Shown: positions 10,383-20,538, numbered from the stretch's first letter. The stretch: DNA of 64,000 nt from Symbiodinium natans (GCA_905221605.1 CAJNDS010000779.1:91001-155000); one strand, 5' to 3'. Numbers and translations: made by a program. The notes: generated by a model from the letters alone, not told the origin.

Positions 10383-10395
10383 CTGTTTGGGCATT

Positions 10396-10800
10396 CAGGG
10401 TTTAGGGTTTAGGGTTTAGGGTTTAGGGTTTAGGGTTTAAGGTTTAAGGTTTAGGGTTTAGGGTGTAATGTTTTGGTTTAGGGTTTAGGGTTTAACGTTT
10501 GGGTTTAGGGTTCAGGGTTTAGGGTTTTAGGGTTTAGGGTTTTAGGGGTTTAGGGCTTTCGGGCTTTAGGGCTTTAGGGCTTTAGGGTTTTGGGGTTTTA
10601 GGGTTTTAGGGTTTTAGGGTTTTTGGGGTTTAGGGTTTTAGGGTTTTAGGGTTTCAGGGTTTTAGGGTTTTAGGGTTTTTGGGTTTTTGGGTTTTAGGGT
10701 TTTAGGGCTTTAGGGTTTTAGGGTTTTAGGGTTTTAGGGTTTTAGGGTTTTAGGGCTTTAGGGTTTTAGGGTTTTAGGGTTTTAGGGTTTTAGGGTTTTA
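10396..10800. repeat. TTTAGGG array passing into TTTTAGGG octamer array
   Basis: Heptamers (10396-10545) give way to about 30 octamers TTTTAGGG (10550-10800), the unit typical of green-algal telomeres. Here it is a locally amplified variant. Confidence 0.93.
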
Positions 10801-10835
10801 GGGGTTGAAGGTGCTCCGGATTTAGAGATACGGGT

Positions 10836-11343
10836 TTAGGGATTTACTTGCATCCGTTGTGTGAGAGCTGCTAGCGAAACTTTACGGAGGTATGAAGCCC
10901 CTGGGACCCCAAGAGTACTTCCAAACCTGCAGGGAACGACTGCGGTCGAACCCTTGTCGCTGTTCTCGGGCTGAAACGGGCGGCCGCCCGTGCTAACCCG
11001 AATCGGGAGACTGGAGCCCAAAGGAAAACTAAAGGGGAAGCCAGGACCTAGCAGACAACAGTCTGCAAAGGATGGGAAACCCAAACCTAAAGGACACGAC
11101 TCAGGTCAAGTCCAAGCGGTTTAGAGATTCGGCTTCGGAGCTTAGGGTTTAGGGTTTAGGCCCCTGCTACGACTTGGGCTTCGGAGTGGTCGTCGGGAGT
11201 ATGTAGTCACACAGGGAACCCGACAGGGCTTCGGCCTAGGGATTCAGGGTTAGAGGGTGTTAGGGTTTTTGGGTTTAGGGCTCAGGGGTCAGGGCTTCGG
11301 GGGTTTTGGCATTTTGGGGTTTGGGGGTTTTTGGGGTCCTATG
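10836..11343. other. Unresolved low-repeat region
   Basis: Sequence of ordinary complexity with an 82-codon minus frame at 10836-11084, for which I see no splice borders or motif. Degenerate telomeric filler follows to 11343. Confidence 0.35.
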
Positions 11344-11460
11344 TGAAGGAGGGTAAATATTTCTTGTACCCCCAAAAGGACACCCGGTATATACACTCGC
11401 CAATATTAAAGAGGAACTTTATATACACTCACCAAAGCCAGTAAAATAAACCCTGTTTCA
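11344..11460. mobile_element. Family B inverted-repeat element
   Basis: Shares TTTCTTGTACCCCCAAAAGG, a central CACTCACCAATATTA core and AAACCCTGTTTCA with copies at 24488 and 60478. The termini pair as TGAAG(T/G)AGGGT... / ...AAACCCTGTTTCA. Confidence 0.8.
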
Positions 11461-11492
11461 TTTGATGCCACAAGGTGGTGCCCGGGGGTCAG

Positions 11493-11600
11493 CAGAGCAA
11501 CCAGGATGGCAAGAAGCACGACCATGAAACCTACGTCATCTCCATGCTGGATGCGCTGTGGCTACAGCAAGAAAATTGGCTGCGGGATCACCCTGATACC
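11493..11600 (+). CDS. Exon, product unknown
   Basis: Follows family B after GGGGGTCAG. The open frame contains HDHETYVISMLDALWLQQEN and looks like helical soluble protein. A right-hand donor was not identified; a CCCTAAA array follows at once. Confidence 0.5.
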
Positions 11601-11650
11601 CTAAACCCTAAACCCTAAACCCGAAACCCTAAACCCTAAACCCCTCTCAC

Positions 11651-11755
11651 CAGCCTCGTTTCTGCAGCATTTTACATGCGCTGGCAACGTCTTGTTTGCG
11701 GAGTTGGGTCACCCAGGCGATGGGATCGGAAGGCTGTGTCCCTTCTTTCCGGGAC
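11651..11755 (-). CDS. Exon with canonical-looking borders
   Basis: Minus strand: acceptor GCGCACAG, frame with SDPIAWVTQLRKQDVASACK and then MLQKRG, donor GTGAGAGGGGTTTAGGG. The donor consensus is fused to the telomeric unit. The helical composition would suit a repeat-helix RNA-binding protein, but no repeat is provable from one exon. Confidence 0.55.
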
Positions 11756-12017
11756 CTGTGCGCCTGTGATCGGAGCAGCCCGTTCTCCGATTTCTGCAGA
11801 AGTTCCTACGTGGAAGTGGATTGACATCCCTTCTTAAGCCCTCTCCTTCTTAAGCCCTCTCGGACTGCGGTCTGCTAGGTCCCTCCCCTCTTGGGTTTCT
11901 CCCTCCTTAGGTCCTGGTTCCTCCTTTTGGGTTCCTCAGGCGCCTGCCTCCTTTTAGTACCCTAAAACTCGGACCCCCCCTTTAGAGAGCCCACCCCCCT
12001 TCCACCACCCCTTGACC

Positions 12018-12090
12018 TCGTAGAAGCCACTCCGGGCCAGTGCCCTGCACGTGGTGGCCAGCTGCTGCGGCGAGAGGGCCTTGGGTTCAG
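12018..12090 (-). CDS. Exon, OPR/RAP-like
   Basis: The minus frame contains LSPQQLATTCRALARSGFYE, the LSPxxLAxxxxALAR pattern of OPR/RAP-type helical repeats. A candidate donor is GTCAAG. Splice borders are less clear than for its neighbour at 11651. Confidence 0.45.
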
Positions 12091-12278
12091 GCTTTCGGTT
12101 CAGGGCGAACCCTGAACCCCTAAATCCCTAAACCCCCTACACCCCCAAACCCTAAACCCTACAACCTACACCGTAACCCTAAACGGCTCAGGGTCTTACA
12201 ATTTTGGGGTTCCGGGCTTAGTCTGGGCTGAGTGAGGGTTTGGGCTTGGGTGTGTGGAGGGGCTTAAGTCGATAAGCC

Positions 12279-12387
12279 TTGCGATGTTCGCCCTTTTACT
12301 AACTGTCCTTAATCATTAGTAGGGATTATGGCACCCCCCCATTATAATCACGATTTGAGGACTCTTAGTTTAAGGGGGAACATCCAA
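12279..12387. mobile_element. Family A element, diverged
   Basis: Ends GCGATGTTCGCCC and GGGGGAACATCCAA with the family's internal ACTGTCCTTAA core. The target duplication is no longer visible. Confidence 0.75.
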
Positions 12388-13009
12388 AGACAAGCCCTAT
12401 CTGGAACGTGACAACATGTACCTGAAACCCAAACTCCGACACAAGCTCAGGAATGAAACATCAACTGCACATACTTCCAATACCCCTCTCAACCCGAAAC
12501 TCTGAGACTAACACCCAGACCCCGAACCCGGCAAACACACCCTGACACTCGCAAGAAAAAGAGTAAGAACACAAGAAACCAACTGTGCAGTTTAGGGTTT
12601 AGGAATATGGTTTAGTGTTTAGGGTTAGGGGAGGTTTGGGGTGGAACGGGGCATTTAGGCTCTTCGGTTCATTTTGGGTATGTTTGCTGGGCGTTGAGGG
12701 ATCTAGGGAGGCTGCTAGAAAGGGTATTTGGGGTCTCTTCGGCTTTCCTTTCGGGTGTTGAGGCGAATGAAGGCGTCGGGGTTTTGAGGTTTAGGGCACA
12801 GGGCTTAGGCCCGACGGGTTTTCTGGTTCAGGGCTTAGGGTCCTTTGTCTTTATTTAGGGGTTTTAGCGGCTCCAAGGTTAAGGATTCTAGGATTTTTGG
12901 GTCAAGCCAAAACCCGAAACCCTAAACCCTAAACCTCCAGACCGATTTTGGGTCAAGCCTGAACTTTCGGCACGCCCTCAAGCCTATACAAGCTGAAAGC
13001 CACATATAA
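12388..13009. other. Non-coding filler
   Basis: Degenerate GGGTTTAGG-type and C-rich sequence. No exon recognised. Confidence 0.4.
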
Positions 13010-13395
13010 TACCCTAAACCCTAAACCCTAAACCCTGAACCCCAAACCCTAAACCCTAAACCCTTAACCCCAAAACCCTAAACCCTAAAACCCAAAACCC
13101 ATAAAACCCTAAACCCCAAACCCCAAACCCCAAACCCTAAACCCTAAACCCTAAATAAACCCTAAACCCTAAAGCCCCAGACCCTGAAACTGAAGGCAGG
13201 GGGGCCTCCCGGTCTGCAAGGGAGGCTTCGAGCAGCCCCACGAGCTGCCTCCGAGAGGGGCTTCAGGATAGGGTTTAGGGTGTAGGGTTTAGAGTTTAGG
13301 GTTTACGGTTTAGGGTTTAGGGTTTAGGGTTTAGGGTTTAGGGTTTAGGGTTAGCGATAGGGGTTTAAGGTTTAGGGATAAGGGTTTAGGGTTTA
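13010..13395. repeat. Opposed telomeric arrays around an island
   Basis: CCCTAAA 13010-13170 and TTTAGGG 13268-13395 face each other around the island at 13188-13262. Confidence 0.93.
13188..13262. CDS. Probable exon, strand uncertain
   Basis: Minus reads RRQLVGLLEASLADREAPLP after ATCCTGAAG and suits the surrounding minus exons. Plus also reads openly after GAAGGCAG. I favour minus. Confidence 0.4.
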
Positions 13396-13638
13396 AGTGG
13401 GTTGAACCCACAGGAACAAGTTGCGCCCGATGGATCTCAAACACCATTTGGAGGCTCACGGCATCCAACCCTAAACCCTAAACCCGAACCCTAAACCCTA
13501 AACCTTTAAACCCTAAACCCCGCCAACCCTTGTCACGAGACGCACCGTTGGAGGGTGGCCAGTGGGACTCAGTGCTGGTTCGAAACCATGGCACTTGGTC
13601 CGATACCTAAACCATACACCTAAACCATAAGCCCTAGA

Positions 13639-13738
13639 TTGGAATGTTCCCCCCTATCCTAACAGTCCTTAGTGGGGATTTTGGTACCCCTAGTATAATC
13701 CCTATGAAGGAGTGTTAGCATAGGGGAGAACATCCCAA
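13639..13738. mobile_element. Family A element with perfect 8-bp duplication
   Basis: A 100 bp element with ends TTGGAATGTTCCCCCC / GAGAACATCCCAA and direct repeats GCCCTAGA at 13631-13638 and 13739-13746. It inserted within telomere-like sequence. Confidence 0.88.
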
Positions 13739-13818
13739 GCCCTAGACCCTAAACCCCAATCCTAAACTCCAAACCTCACGAGGCGAGGGAGAGCTTGGAG
13801 GTTTAGTGCTTGCAGCTC

Positions 13819-13888
13819 CCTAAACCCTAAACCCTAAACCCTAAACCCTAAACCCTAAACCCTAAACCCTAAACCCTAAACCCTAAAC
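13819..13888. repeat. CCCTAAA array
   Basis: Ten units left of an exon-like island. Confidence 0.95.
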
Positions 13889-13902
13889 CCCTCTGGAGAT
13901 TG

Positions 13903-13974
13903 TCGCAGCCTGGAGCTGCTCTTCCTGTCCAGCTCCGACATCCCCGCGTCGCCATTCGTTGGCTTGCCTTGGTT
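13903..13974. CDS. Probable exon, strand uncertain
   Basis: Plus: acceptor ATTGTCGCAG, then LELLFLSSSDIPASPFVGLP. Minus: frames are also open. It is placed between CCCTAAA and TTTAGGG. Confidence 0.4.
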
Positions 13975-13977
13975 TCG

Positions 13978-14505
13978 GATTTAGGGTTTAGGGTTTAGGG
14001 TTTAGGGTTTAGGGTTTAGGGTTTAGGGTTTAGGGTTTAGGGTTTAGGGTTTAGGGTCTTTAGGGTTTTTAGGGTTTTTAGGGTGTTTAGGGTTTATAGG
14101 GTTTATATGGTTCATAGGGTTTAGGGTTCAGGGTTCATAGGGTTCAGGGTTTCTAGGGTTTTTAGGGGGGGTTTAGAGGGCTTTATGGGGGGCTTACAGG
14201 GGGTTTAGCGGGGTTTATAGGGTTTATAGGGTTTATAGGGTTTATAGGGTTTATAGGGTTTATAGGGTTTATAGGGTTTATAGGGTTTATAGGGTTTATA
14301 GGGTTTATAAGGTTTATAGGGTTTATAGGGTTTATAAGGTTTATAGGGTTTATAGGGTGTATAGGGTTTCTAGGGTTTCTAGGGTTTATAGGGTTTATAG
14401 GGTTTATAGGGTTTATAGGGTTTATAGGGTTTATAGGGTTTATAGGGTTTATAGGGTTCAGAGGGTTTAGGGGGTTTATAGGGTTTAGGGTTTAGGGAAA
14501 AGGGT
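13978..14505. repeat. TTTAGGG array passing into TTTATAGGG array
   Basis: Heptamers 13978-14055, then degenerate units, then about 27 copies of a TTTATAGGG nonamer (14206-14460). This is a good example of local homogenisation of a variant. Confidence 0.94.
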
Positions 14506-14725
14506 CTAGGGTCTGGGGTTTAGGGGCACTTTTTCGCTCAGCCGCTGTTCGCAAACCCTGAAAGGTTGGAACACCCCTAAACCCTAGACCCACCTCCTTG
14601 AACCTTCAGTCCTTGGCTTTGAGGCTTCAAGGGGCTTTTGGCTCCAAGGCTCAGGAGGATCGTTTAGGGTTGAAGTTAGGGTTTATGGTTTTTGCTGCAG
14701 GGGCTTGCAGGCTGACTGAGTGAGT

Positions 14726-15060
14726 GAGTGCGTGACTGAGTGAGTGAGTGAGTGAGGAGCAACCTCCAGGTGAAGGCCTCGCCACACGGCATCATGGCGA
14801 GCATCCTACCGGAGTAAACTCCGTCCAGCACAGTCCAGCAAGTTGGCGGCATGGATGCAGATCAAGCGCGCTCAAGCAGCAGCCTCTCAAACATCAGAAA
14901 ACCGGCATTTCCAGATTTTTACCAGAGGCAGAGACAGAGAGGGACAGAGACAGAGAGGGTGGGCGAGAGAGAGAGAGAGAGAGCGAGAGAGACAGAGAGT
15001 GACAGAGAGACAGAGAGAGAGAAAGTGAGAGTGTGAGAAAAGGGACCGAGAAAAAGAGAA
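14726..15060. repeat. (GAGT)n and (GA)n microsatellites around a possible exon
   Basis: GAGT/GACT repeats about 14716-14757 and GA-rich repeats 14925-15060. Between them 14760-14925 is ordinary sequence, open in more than one frame, with no clear splice borders. Confidence 0.6.
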
Positions 15061-15291
15061 AGAGACGAAGTTGAGTATGGAGCCGTACAGAGGCGCAATC
15101 CGCCGCCACACCTGCTGCCCACACGCTACTCCCATCGAAGCGGCCACAGGGAAATGGGGGGCTATTTGGGATGCGGGTTGCCCTGGATTACCCTCAACAC
15201 TAAACCCTACCCCTAAACCTTAAACCGAAACCCTAAACCCTAACCCTAAAACCCTAGGGTTAGGGTGAACCCTAGACCCTAGACCCTAAAA

Positions 15292-15632
15292 CCAAGCCCC
15301 GCAGCATAACCCTTCAGGCATGACAGCAGTTTCGGGCTTGAGGCTTCTAGGGCTTGGGCGCCAAGATCGGTTGCGAAGGTACTGGCATCCAGCATGGCCA
15401 AGAGGGACGTAAGGAGGTTCACAAAGCTCACCTTCGATGTGAACTGGGCTGTTCCCCCCACAATACGAAGAGTCCTGAAGAGGGATTATAGTACTCCCCC
15501 CTACTAAAAACCCCAATAAAGGCCTGTGAGCATCAGGGGGAACATCCCAATGAGAGAATCGCCGAGTCATGGTCTCTTGCGAAGCTTCCCATGGCTACGT
15601 GAAGCTTCAGGCTTTGGTTCTGGCTCTTCCTT
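15292..15632 (-). CDS. Two-exon model split by a family A element; product unknown
   Basis: The upstream exon (about 15632-15544) contains LKLHVAMGSFARDHDSAILS. Removing GT...AG at 15543-15449, which lies within the family A element, joins it in frame to the exon 15448-15292 with SQFTSKVSFVNLLTSLLAML and LEASSPKLLSCLKGYAAGL. The leucine-rich helical composition fits an OPR-like protein but has no diagnostic motif. The downstream end runs into a telomeric array. The 5' border is uncertain. Confidence 0.55.
15444..15550. mobile_element. Family A element acting as an intron
   Basis: Right end GGGGGAACATCCCAA and left end CTGGGCTGTTCCCCCC. On the minus strand the donor GTTCCCCC comes from one terminal repeat and the acceptor GGAACAG from the other. 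Excision keeps the frame of the flanking exons. Confidence 0.7.
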
Positions 15633-15644
15633 TTCTTCTTTCTC

Positions 15645-15660
15645 GCCCTCTCTCTCTCTA

Positions 15661-15707
<47 letters not shown>

Positions 15708-15716
15708 GTCTCTTTC
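15645..15716. repeat. (CT)n microsatellite
   Basis: CT-rich tract. Overlapping Ser/Leu or Arg/Glu ORFs are artefacts. Confidence 0.95.
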
Positions 15717-15835
15717 TCCCGTGCCTCCCGCCCCCCCCCTCCCCTCCCGGCCCAAACAACAAAGAGGCTAAGCACACACAACAAAAACACAGACACTCGA
15801 AAAACAAACTACCAACAAAAATTAAAACTGACAAC

Positions 15836-15927
15836 CGGAACTCGCGGAATGGGTGGCGTTGTCCACCTCCTCGACGCGCTGGCGCGCGATCACCAGCAGG
15901 TCCTGCTGAACCTCCTCAGGGCCAGGT
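15836..15927 (-). CDS. Exon, helical
   Basis: Minus: acceptor CTACTTGCAG, frame with PEEVQQDLLVIARQRVEEVD, donor GTTGTC. High GC3 and an amphipathic helix pattern. A plus frame (GGVVHLLDALARDHQQ) is open too but its borders are weaker. Confidence 0.5.
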
Positions 15928-15939
15928 CTGCAAGTAGAA

Positions 15940-16960
15940 GGGCTCCGGGTTTAGGGTTTGGGGCTTAGGGGTAGGGTTTAGGATTCAGGGTTTAGGGTCT
16001 ACCTAGACGAGTTCTTGAAGTAGGAACTAACTGGTTAAGCACTTCATGCATGCCCCCTTGTAGAAACCCAGTTGAGGGGTTTGGTATTGGGTTTCCGACT
16101 CCCGATTTGTCTACTAATACCCGGAGCCATGACCCTGTCAGTTCAAGCGCAGGGCTTTGGGGTTTAGGAGGTCTGTTGGGGGTCTAGGATAGGGTTCAGG
16201 GTTTTCGGGTTTGGGGTTTGAGGGCTTTTGAGGTTTGAGCGCTTTTTGGGGTTTGACGGCTTTTGGGGTTTGAGGGCTTCTGGCGGGGGAGTTGTGGGCT
16301 TTTTTGGGCTTCGGGGGTTTAGGGCTTTTGGGGCTTTCGGCTTTTGGGTTTTCGAGATCTTGCAGTCTGAGAGCTTCAATCCTAGAACCCTGCAGCCTTA
16401 TAGCCCAAAGCACCGGTAGACCTAGAACCCTAGGGTTTATGGCTCAGGGTTTAGGGTTTCGGGCTTAGGGTTTAGGATTTAGGGTAAGCGCCCCCCCAGA
16501 ATCAAAAATCTAGCCATTCCAACCCGGTGGGATCCTGTGAGCCGGCCTCAAGCTTTGAAACATGGAGGTTGAAGGTTTAGAGGTTTAGGGTTCAGGGTTT
16601 AGGGTTTAGGGTTTAGGGTTTAGGGTTTAGGGTTTAGGGTTTAGGGTTTAGGGTTTAGGGTTTAGGGTTTAGGGTTTTCTATATTTTTGTTTGAGGGCGG
16701 GGGAGGTTAAGGGTTTCGGGGGCTTTTTGGGGATTGGGGGGCCCGGGGCTTTCTAGGATTTAGGGGCCTGGCGTACCTCAGCACCTTAGACCCTAAACCC
16801 TAAACCCGAAGCCCTAAACCCTAAACCCTAAACCCTAAACCCTAAACCCTAAACCCTAAACCCTAAACCCTAAACCCTAAACCCTGAACCCTGAACCCTG
16901 AACCCTGAACCCTGAACCCTGAACCCTAAACCCTAAACCCTAAACCCTAAACCCTAAACC
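15940..16960. repeat. Telomere-type filler and arrays
   Basis: Degenerate sequence 15940-16570, TTTAGGG array 16580-16675, CCCTAAA/CCCTGAA array 16793-16964. No exon recognised. Confidence 0.85.
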
Positions 16961-16965
16961 CTCAC

Positions 16966-17059
16966 CCGTGGGCTCCTGGTCCACTGCCCGGAATTTGGCG
17001 AAAGCCCAGGCGATGGCGCAGAACTCATCGGCCTGGAAAGTCCAGAGCTTGCCACCTCT
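16966..17059 (-). CDS. OPR-like exon (WAFAK motif)
   Basis: The minus frame contains FQADEFCAIAWAFAKFRAVD, the xxxxxIAWAFAKxxxxD core of octotricopeptide/RAP-type helical repeats, which bind organellar RNA. The donor GTGAGGGTTTAGGG starts at 16965. The acceptor lies in CTCAGGTAGAG just upstream, position approximate. Confidence 0.65.
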
Positions 17060-17087
17060 ACCTGAGCTGAGGGGCAGCTAGCCTGAA

Positions 17088-17440
17088 CCCTAAACCCTAA
17101 ACCCTGAGCCCTAAGCCCTAAACCCTAAACCCTAAACCCTAAACCCTAAACCCTAAACCCTAAACCCTGAGCTTGGGGGCATTTTGGCGGCAGTTGGGGG
17201 GGGGGGGGGGGCTCGTTGCCGACTCCCTAAAACCCCCGCAACTCCGGATAACTTCAGGCGACGGACCCGATTCTAACAGCCACAAAATCCACAACTCCCA
17301 CCCGTGACACACTGTCAGAACCCAGACCCTCTAGCAGAGGGCTTAAGCTAAAGGGCTTGGACCCTACACCCTAAACCCTAGACCCTAGACCCTAAACCCT
17401 AGACCCTAGACCCTAGACCCTAGACCCTAAACCCTAAACC
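17088..17440. repeat. CCCTAAA and CCCTAGA arrays
   Basis: CCCTAAA 17088-17170, a G14 run near 17199, and CCCTAGA/CCCTAAA 17364-17440. Confidence 0.92.
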
Positions 17441-17452
17441 CTAAACCTTTCA

Positions 17453-17573
17453 CCCTAATTTGGGATTGTTGGCTTTAGCCCTCTCAAGGGCTGCTGAGAT
17501 GCACGCGTGCGTCAGGGCGCGCACCAGGTTTGGATCGTGCAGCTCCACACATGCGAAGGCCCAAGCGCAGTTC
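17453..17573 (-). CDS. OPR-like exon (CAWAFA motif)
   Basis: Minus: acceptor GACATTCCCAG, frame with NCAWAFACVELHDPNLVRAL and then ISAALERAKA, donor GTGAAAGGTTTAGGG. Helix A (AWAFA) plus helix B (PNLVRALxxA) makes one OPR-like unit. It is probably part of the same protein as 16966-17059. Confidence 0.65.
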
Positions 17574-17589
17574 CTGGGAATGTCGGGTT

Positions 17590-18350
17590 TAGAGTTTGGG
17601 GTTTAGGGTTTAGGGCTTAGGGTTTAGGAGGGGCCCACCTGAACCGCGTGTGCAAAAACCACTGGACCTACAACCCCCAAAAAACTTAAACCCTCAAGCC
17701 AGACCGAGACCCCAAAAAAAACCTGAAACCTCTCCCTTTGGAAAAAAGTTCTTACCCTCGTTCCTAAACCCAAAAACCTAAACCCTAAACCCTAAATTCC
17801 CAGGAACCCAGTTCCTTCTCATTACGCAATAGATCTGCTCCCTAGCGTGCCCCCCCACCCACCCCGAAGCAGTCGAAGCCGACTTGTCCCTCGTTATATG
17901 CTCCTCCCGGATTTGAAATATGGTTTGAAAAGGGATGATTTGATGTACTACACTAACACATTTTGAGGGTGTCCGAAAAAAGGGGGTAAGGGGATTCTCA
18001 TCTATTTGGGGTATAAGAGGGGTACCCCATTTTGGGAAAGGCCCATGTTTAAAGGGTTCAGAAAGGAAGAAGAAGCACTGCCTGAGGGGTGAAGGCTTAG
18101 GGGACCCCCTAGTTTTTTGCAAGCCAACAGGCCAGGCCTTTGAAATCCAAGCCAAGGCTCCCTCGCCTTAAGGCTTGGGGGTTTACTCTGAACCCTGAAC
18201 CCTGAACCCTAAACCATAAACCCTAAACCCTAAACCCTAAACGCGCATATCAAGCTTGAAACACAAAAGGCCAAGGCTTTGAAGTCCCAAGGCGCGCGCC
18301 CCGACCTGCATAAGCCCACCCACGCTGGCGCTCCACTCTCGCCTTAACCC
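17590..18350. other. Mixed filler; uncertain minus frame
   Basis: A minus open frame (17778-18155) crosses sequence resembling an inverted-repeat element at about 17930-18070. The part near 18250-18345 (REWSASVGGLMQVGARALGL) is protein-like but lacks clear borders. Short telomeric blocks occur at 17770 and 18190-18240. Confidence 0.3.
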
Positions 18351-18425
18351 CTACGGGTTTAGGGTTTTTTTGAACTCTGATCGTGCCTTTGGTGTTTTTC
18401 TCTTTTGAAATGGTTGGGTCGGCCA

Positions 18426-18770
18426 CAAGTCAGAGGTTTGGGATTGGGATTGGCTGCCGCCTTCGCCCTTGGCGATGCTGCATCCCGGAAAACTTGCTTG
18501 GAAGGGCCTCAAGTCAGAAGTTTGGGATGGGGGTTGCTGCCGCCTACTTGCTGATGCTGCATCTGGAAGGCCTTGTTTGGGAGGCGTGGTGGCCTTGTCA
18601 TGCCTTGCGCGAAGGTCAACAAGTGAGAGGTTTGGGATTGGGGCTGGCTGCCGCCTTCGCCCTTGGCGATGCTGCATCCTGGTTGGGGATCTGGATCACT
18701 TGCTTGGAAGGGCCTGAAGTCAGAGGTTTGGCATGGCGCCTTCGCCCTTGCTGACGCTGCTTGTTTGGCG
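18426..18770. repeat. Degenerate ~85-110 bp tandem repeat
   Basis: Four imperfect units begin AAGTCAGAGGTTTGGGATTG (near 18426, 18510, 18620, 18717) and share CTGCCGCCTTCGCCCTTGG. The ORFs on both strands across it are repeat-derived. Confidence 0.75.
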
Positions 18771-18984
18771 TAGCTGAGCTGCCGCGCGCAGGCAGGGGAG
18801 GTCAGGGTTTTTGCGTTCAGCCCGAAGGTTAGTTGGAGGTCCCTGCGTTTGGCCCGAAGGTTTGGGGCGTCTTCTTGCTTATCTTCCACGAAAGTGCAAA
18901 ACGCCTGCAGCGGTTTCGGAGTTAAACTGTACAAAGCACTCTCCTAGAGGCATCTTCGGGGCATTACAGGGGTGTGTAGCGTTT

Positions 18985-19560
18985 GCCACCCCGCCTCTTT
19001 TATCCTGATATTCAGGGTCAAAAGACAACAAACTGTTCAAGCGAGCTGCAACTTCTGCAGGCTGCTTTCAGACTAGCGAATATGCACTATGCACAGAAAA
19101 TCGCTCTCAAAAGTCTCGTACTTGCATTCCAAATGCAAAGTAAAAATATGTTCAGGTGTACTCAAAGTACACTCACGTTCTGGAACCTAGTGCACTCGAC
19201 GATCTAATCGCGGCGAAACACATTTTCGGACAAACGAATTCACAAACGAATTGAAAAACTAGTTTCTTGAAACATCTGCACCATGCTACATGCACCGCTC
19301 GGTGATGTCGTCACGACACACAACTACACAAGCCAGCATGCTCCACACGCCAAGCGCTGTACACTGCTCTCACTTTCATATCTCATTTCTCACAAGGCTG
19401 ATGTGGGCAAAGCCTGCACATCGTAAAGTGCCTTTCCAAACTGCTCACTATTCTCGCACGGTTGTTGCACGGAAACTCAAGTATGTACGATTTGTTCCGT
19501 GAAGTTGTGTTTCAAGATTTCGAATTTCGTACGCCTCTCCGGGACATCTCATAGGCATGT
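18985..19560. other. AT-richer single-copy stretch, nothing recognised
   Basis: No arrays and no strong coding frame. It lies downstream of the minus ORF ending at 19600 and may be its 3' flank or UTR. Confidence 0.35.
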
Positions 19561-19599
19561 CATGTCATAAGCTTGATAAACGCTCGCCAGCCATCATCT

Positions 19600-20304
19600 T
19601 CAGGGTTTGCACACCTTGCAGGCAACCATACCCAGGTACATGGCTTGCTGTCGCGTAACCTGGCTCACCCCATTGGCTCCATACATTTTGCTGCATGCGC
19701 AACGATGAAACTTTCGTCCATTTTGGCTGCAGATCCAAACCTTGCCAAACTTGCTACGAGTTCTCAACCTCACAGCTTCGGTTCCATATTCGAGCTCCTC
19801 AACATCCGAAATCGACGGAGCATGCACCGGTGGAGATAACTGCTGCTCCGAACTTGAACTCAAATGGACACGCACGTTCACAGGACCACTCAAGTTCTGC
19901 TGAAAAGGGGTCTGTGGCGCAGGGACTTGTTCCGGCTCCTTCTGCTGCACCACTGCGGCACCACCAGTTTGCCGGTGTATTTGGAATACGCTGCTCTCAT
20001 CTTTCGTTTGTCTCGAGACTCCATCAAACGCAATCGTGTAGGGGAATTGCAGATATTGAACCTTGCTCTTCTCCAGTGTCTCTTCCATCTCCTTGTTGCC
20101 ATGGCCAAATCCACAGCTTTTGTAGCAATAGCACACCAATGCCACGCTCAACAAGACTGAGGTAACCGTCATCAACAGCACTGCAATGCTTAGCATCCAC
20201 AACCAAGCATCCAGCATTGTCCAACTGCTGGTCTCATCAGTGCTTTCAAGCACCGTCACTGCCGCGCACTGGCCCAAGGCGTCAGCAACAATCACTGCAA
20301 TCAA
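19600..20304 (-). CDS. Membrane protein with C-terminal Cys/His domain
   Basis: This is the longest uninterrupted frame in the window (234 codons). The order is: a hydrophobic segment near residues 35-60 (LWMLSIAVLLMTVTSVLLSV), a Pro/Gln/Ser linker, then a C-terminal module with KVWICSQNGRKFHRCACS, VTRQQAMYLG and ACKVC. The spacing (FHxxxCS...TRxxAxxxGxxxCxxC) resembles small metal-binding modules at the ends of nucleases and dinoflagellate retroelement proteins; that is resemblance only. No ATG starts it: an in-frame TGA precedes the first codon, so the 5' end is missing or spliced. Stop TGA at 19600-19602. Confidence 0.65.
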   Translation of the reverse strand: MIAVIVADALGQCAAVTVLESTDETSSWTMLDAWLWMLSIAVLLMTVTSVLLSVALVCYCYKSCGFGHGNKEMEETLEKSKVQYLQFPYTIAFDGVSRQTKDESSVFQIHRQTGGAAVVQQKEPEQVPAPQTPFQQNLSGPVNVRVHLSSSSEQQLSPPVHAPSISDVEELEYGTEAVRLRTRSKFGKVWICSQNGRKFHRCACSKMYGANGVSQVTRQQAMYLGMVACKVCKP

Positions 20305-20322
20305 ATCGAACTTTCTGTGGGC

Positions 20323-20538
20323 TCATCTTCGAACTTTCTGTGGGCTCAAACCAACGCCATGAATGCAAGAAGCCTTCATAGCGCGCTTCATTGCTTCTTC
20401 ATGCTCAAAGTTGTCTCGTTCTTCCTGACCAATGTGCTCATAGGGCTCAAGGTCACGGGCGCCAAGCATGTTCAACAGGACTAGCGTGCGATGTCTCGGA
20501 ACCTTGAGGCTCGGCAGGAGTTGGGCTGAAGGAAGCAC
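20323..20538 (-). CDS. Possible upstream part of the 19600 gene, broken frame
   Basis: The frame has MLGARDLEPYEHIGQEERDN and ends GVGLSPQKVRR. Its stop lies in a 23-bp tandem duplication (CCCACAGAAAGTTCGA twice, about 20311-20350) that throws the frame relative to 19600-20304. Deleting one copy does not restore a single frame, so the relation is unproven. Confidence 0.35.
   Translation of the reverse strand: MLPSAQLLPSLKVPRHRTLVLLNMLGARDLEPYEHIGQEERDNFEHEEAMKRAMKASCIHGVGLSPQKVRR

Noticed and set aside
15526-15796. Ser/Leu- or Arg/Glu-rich ORFs near 15.65 kb
   Set aside because: Produced by (CT)n/(GA)n microsatellites. The same applies to 9093-9281, 14887-15147 and 21233-21628 outside the retained exon.
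18351-18934. Overlapping ORFs of 82-141 codons on both strands
   Set aside because: They coincide with the 85-110 bp tandem repeat and show the same repeated peptide in several frames.
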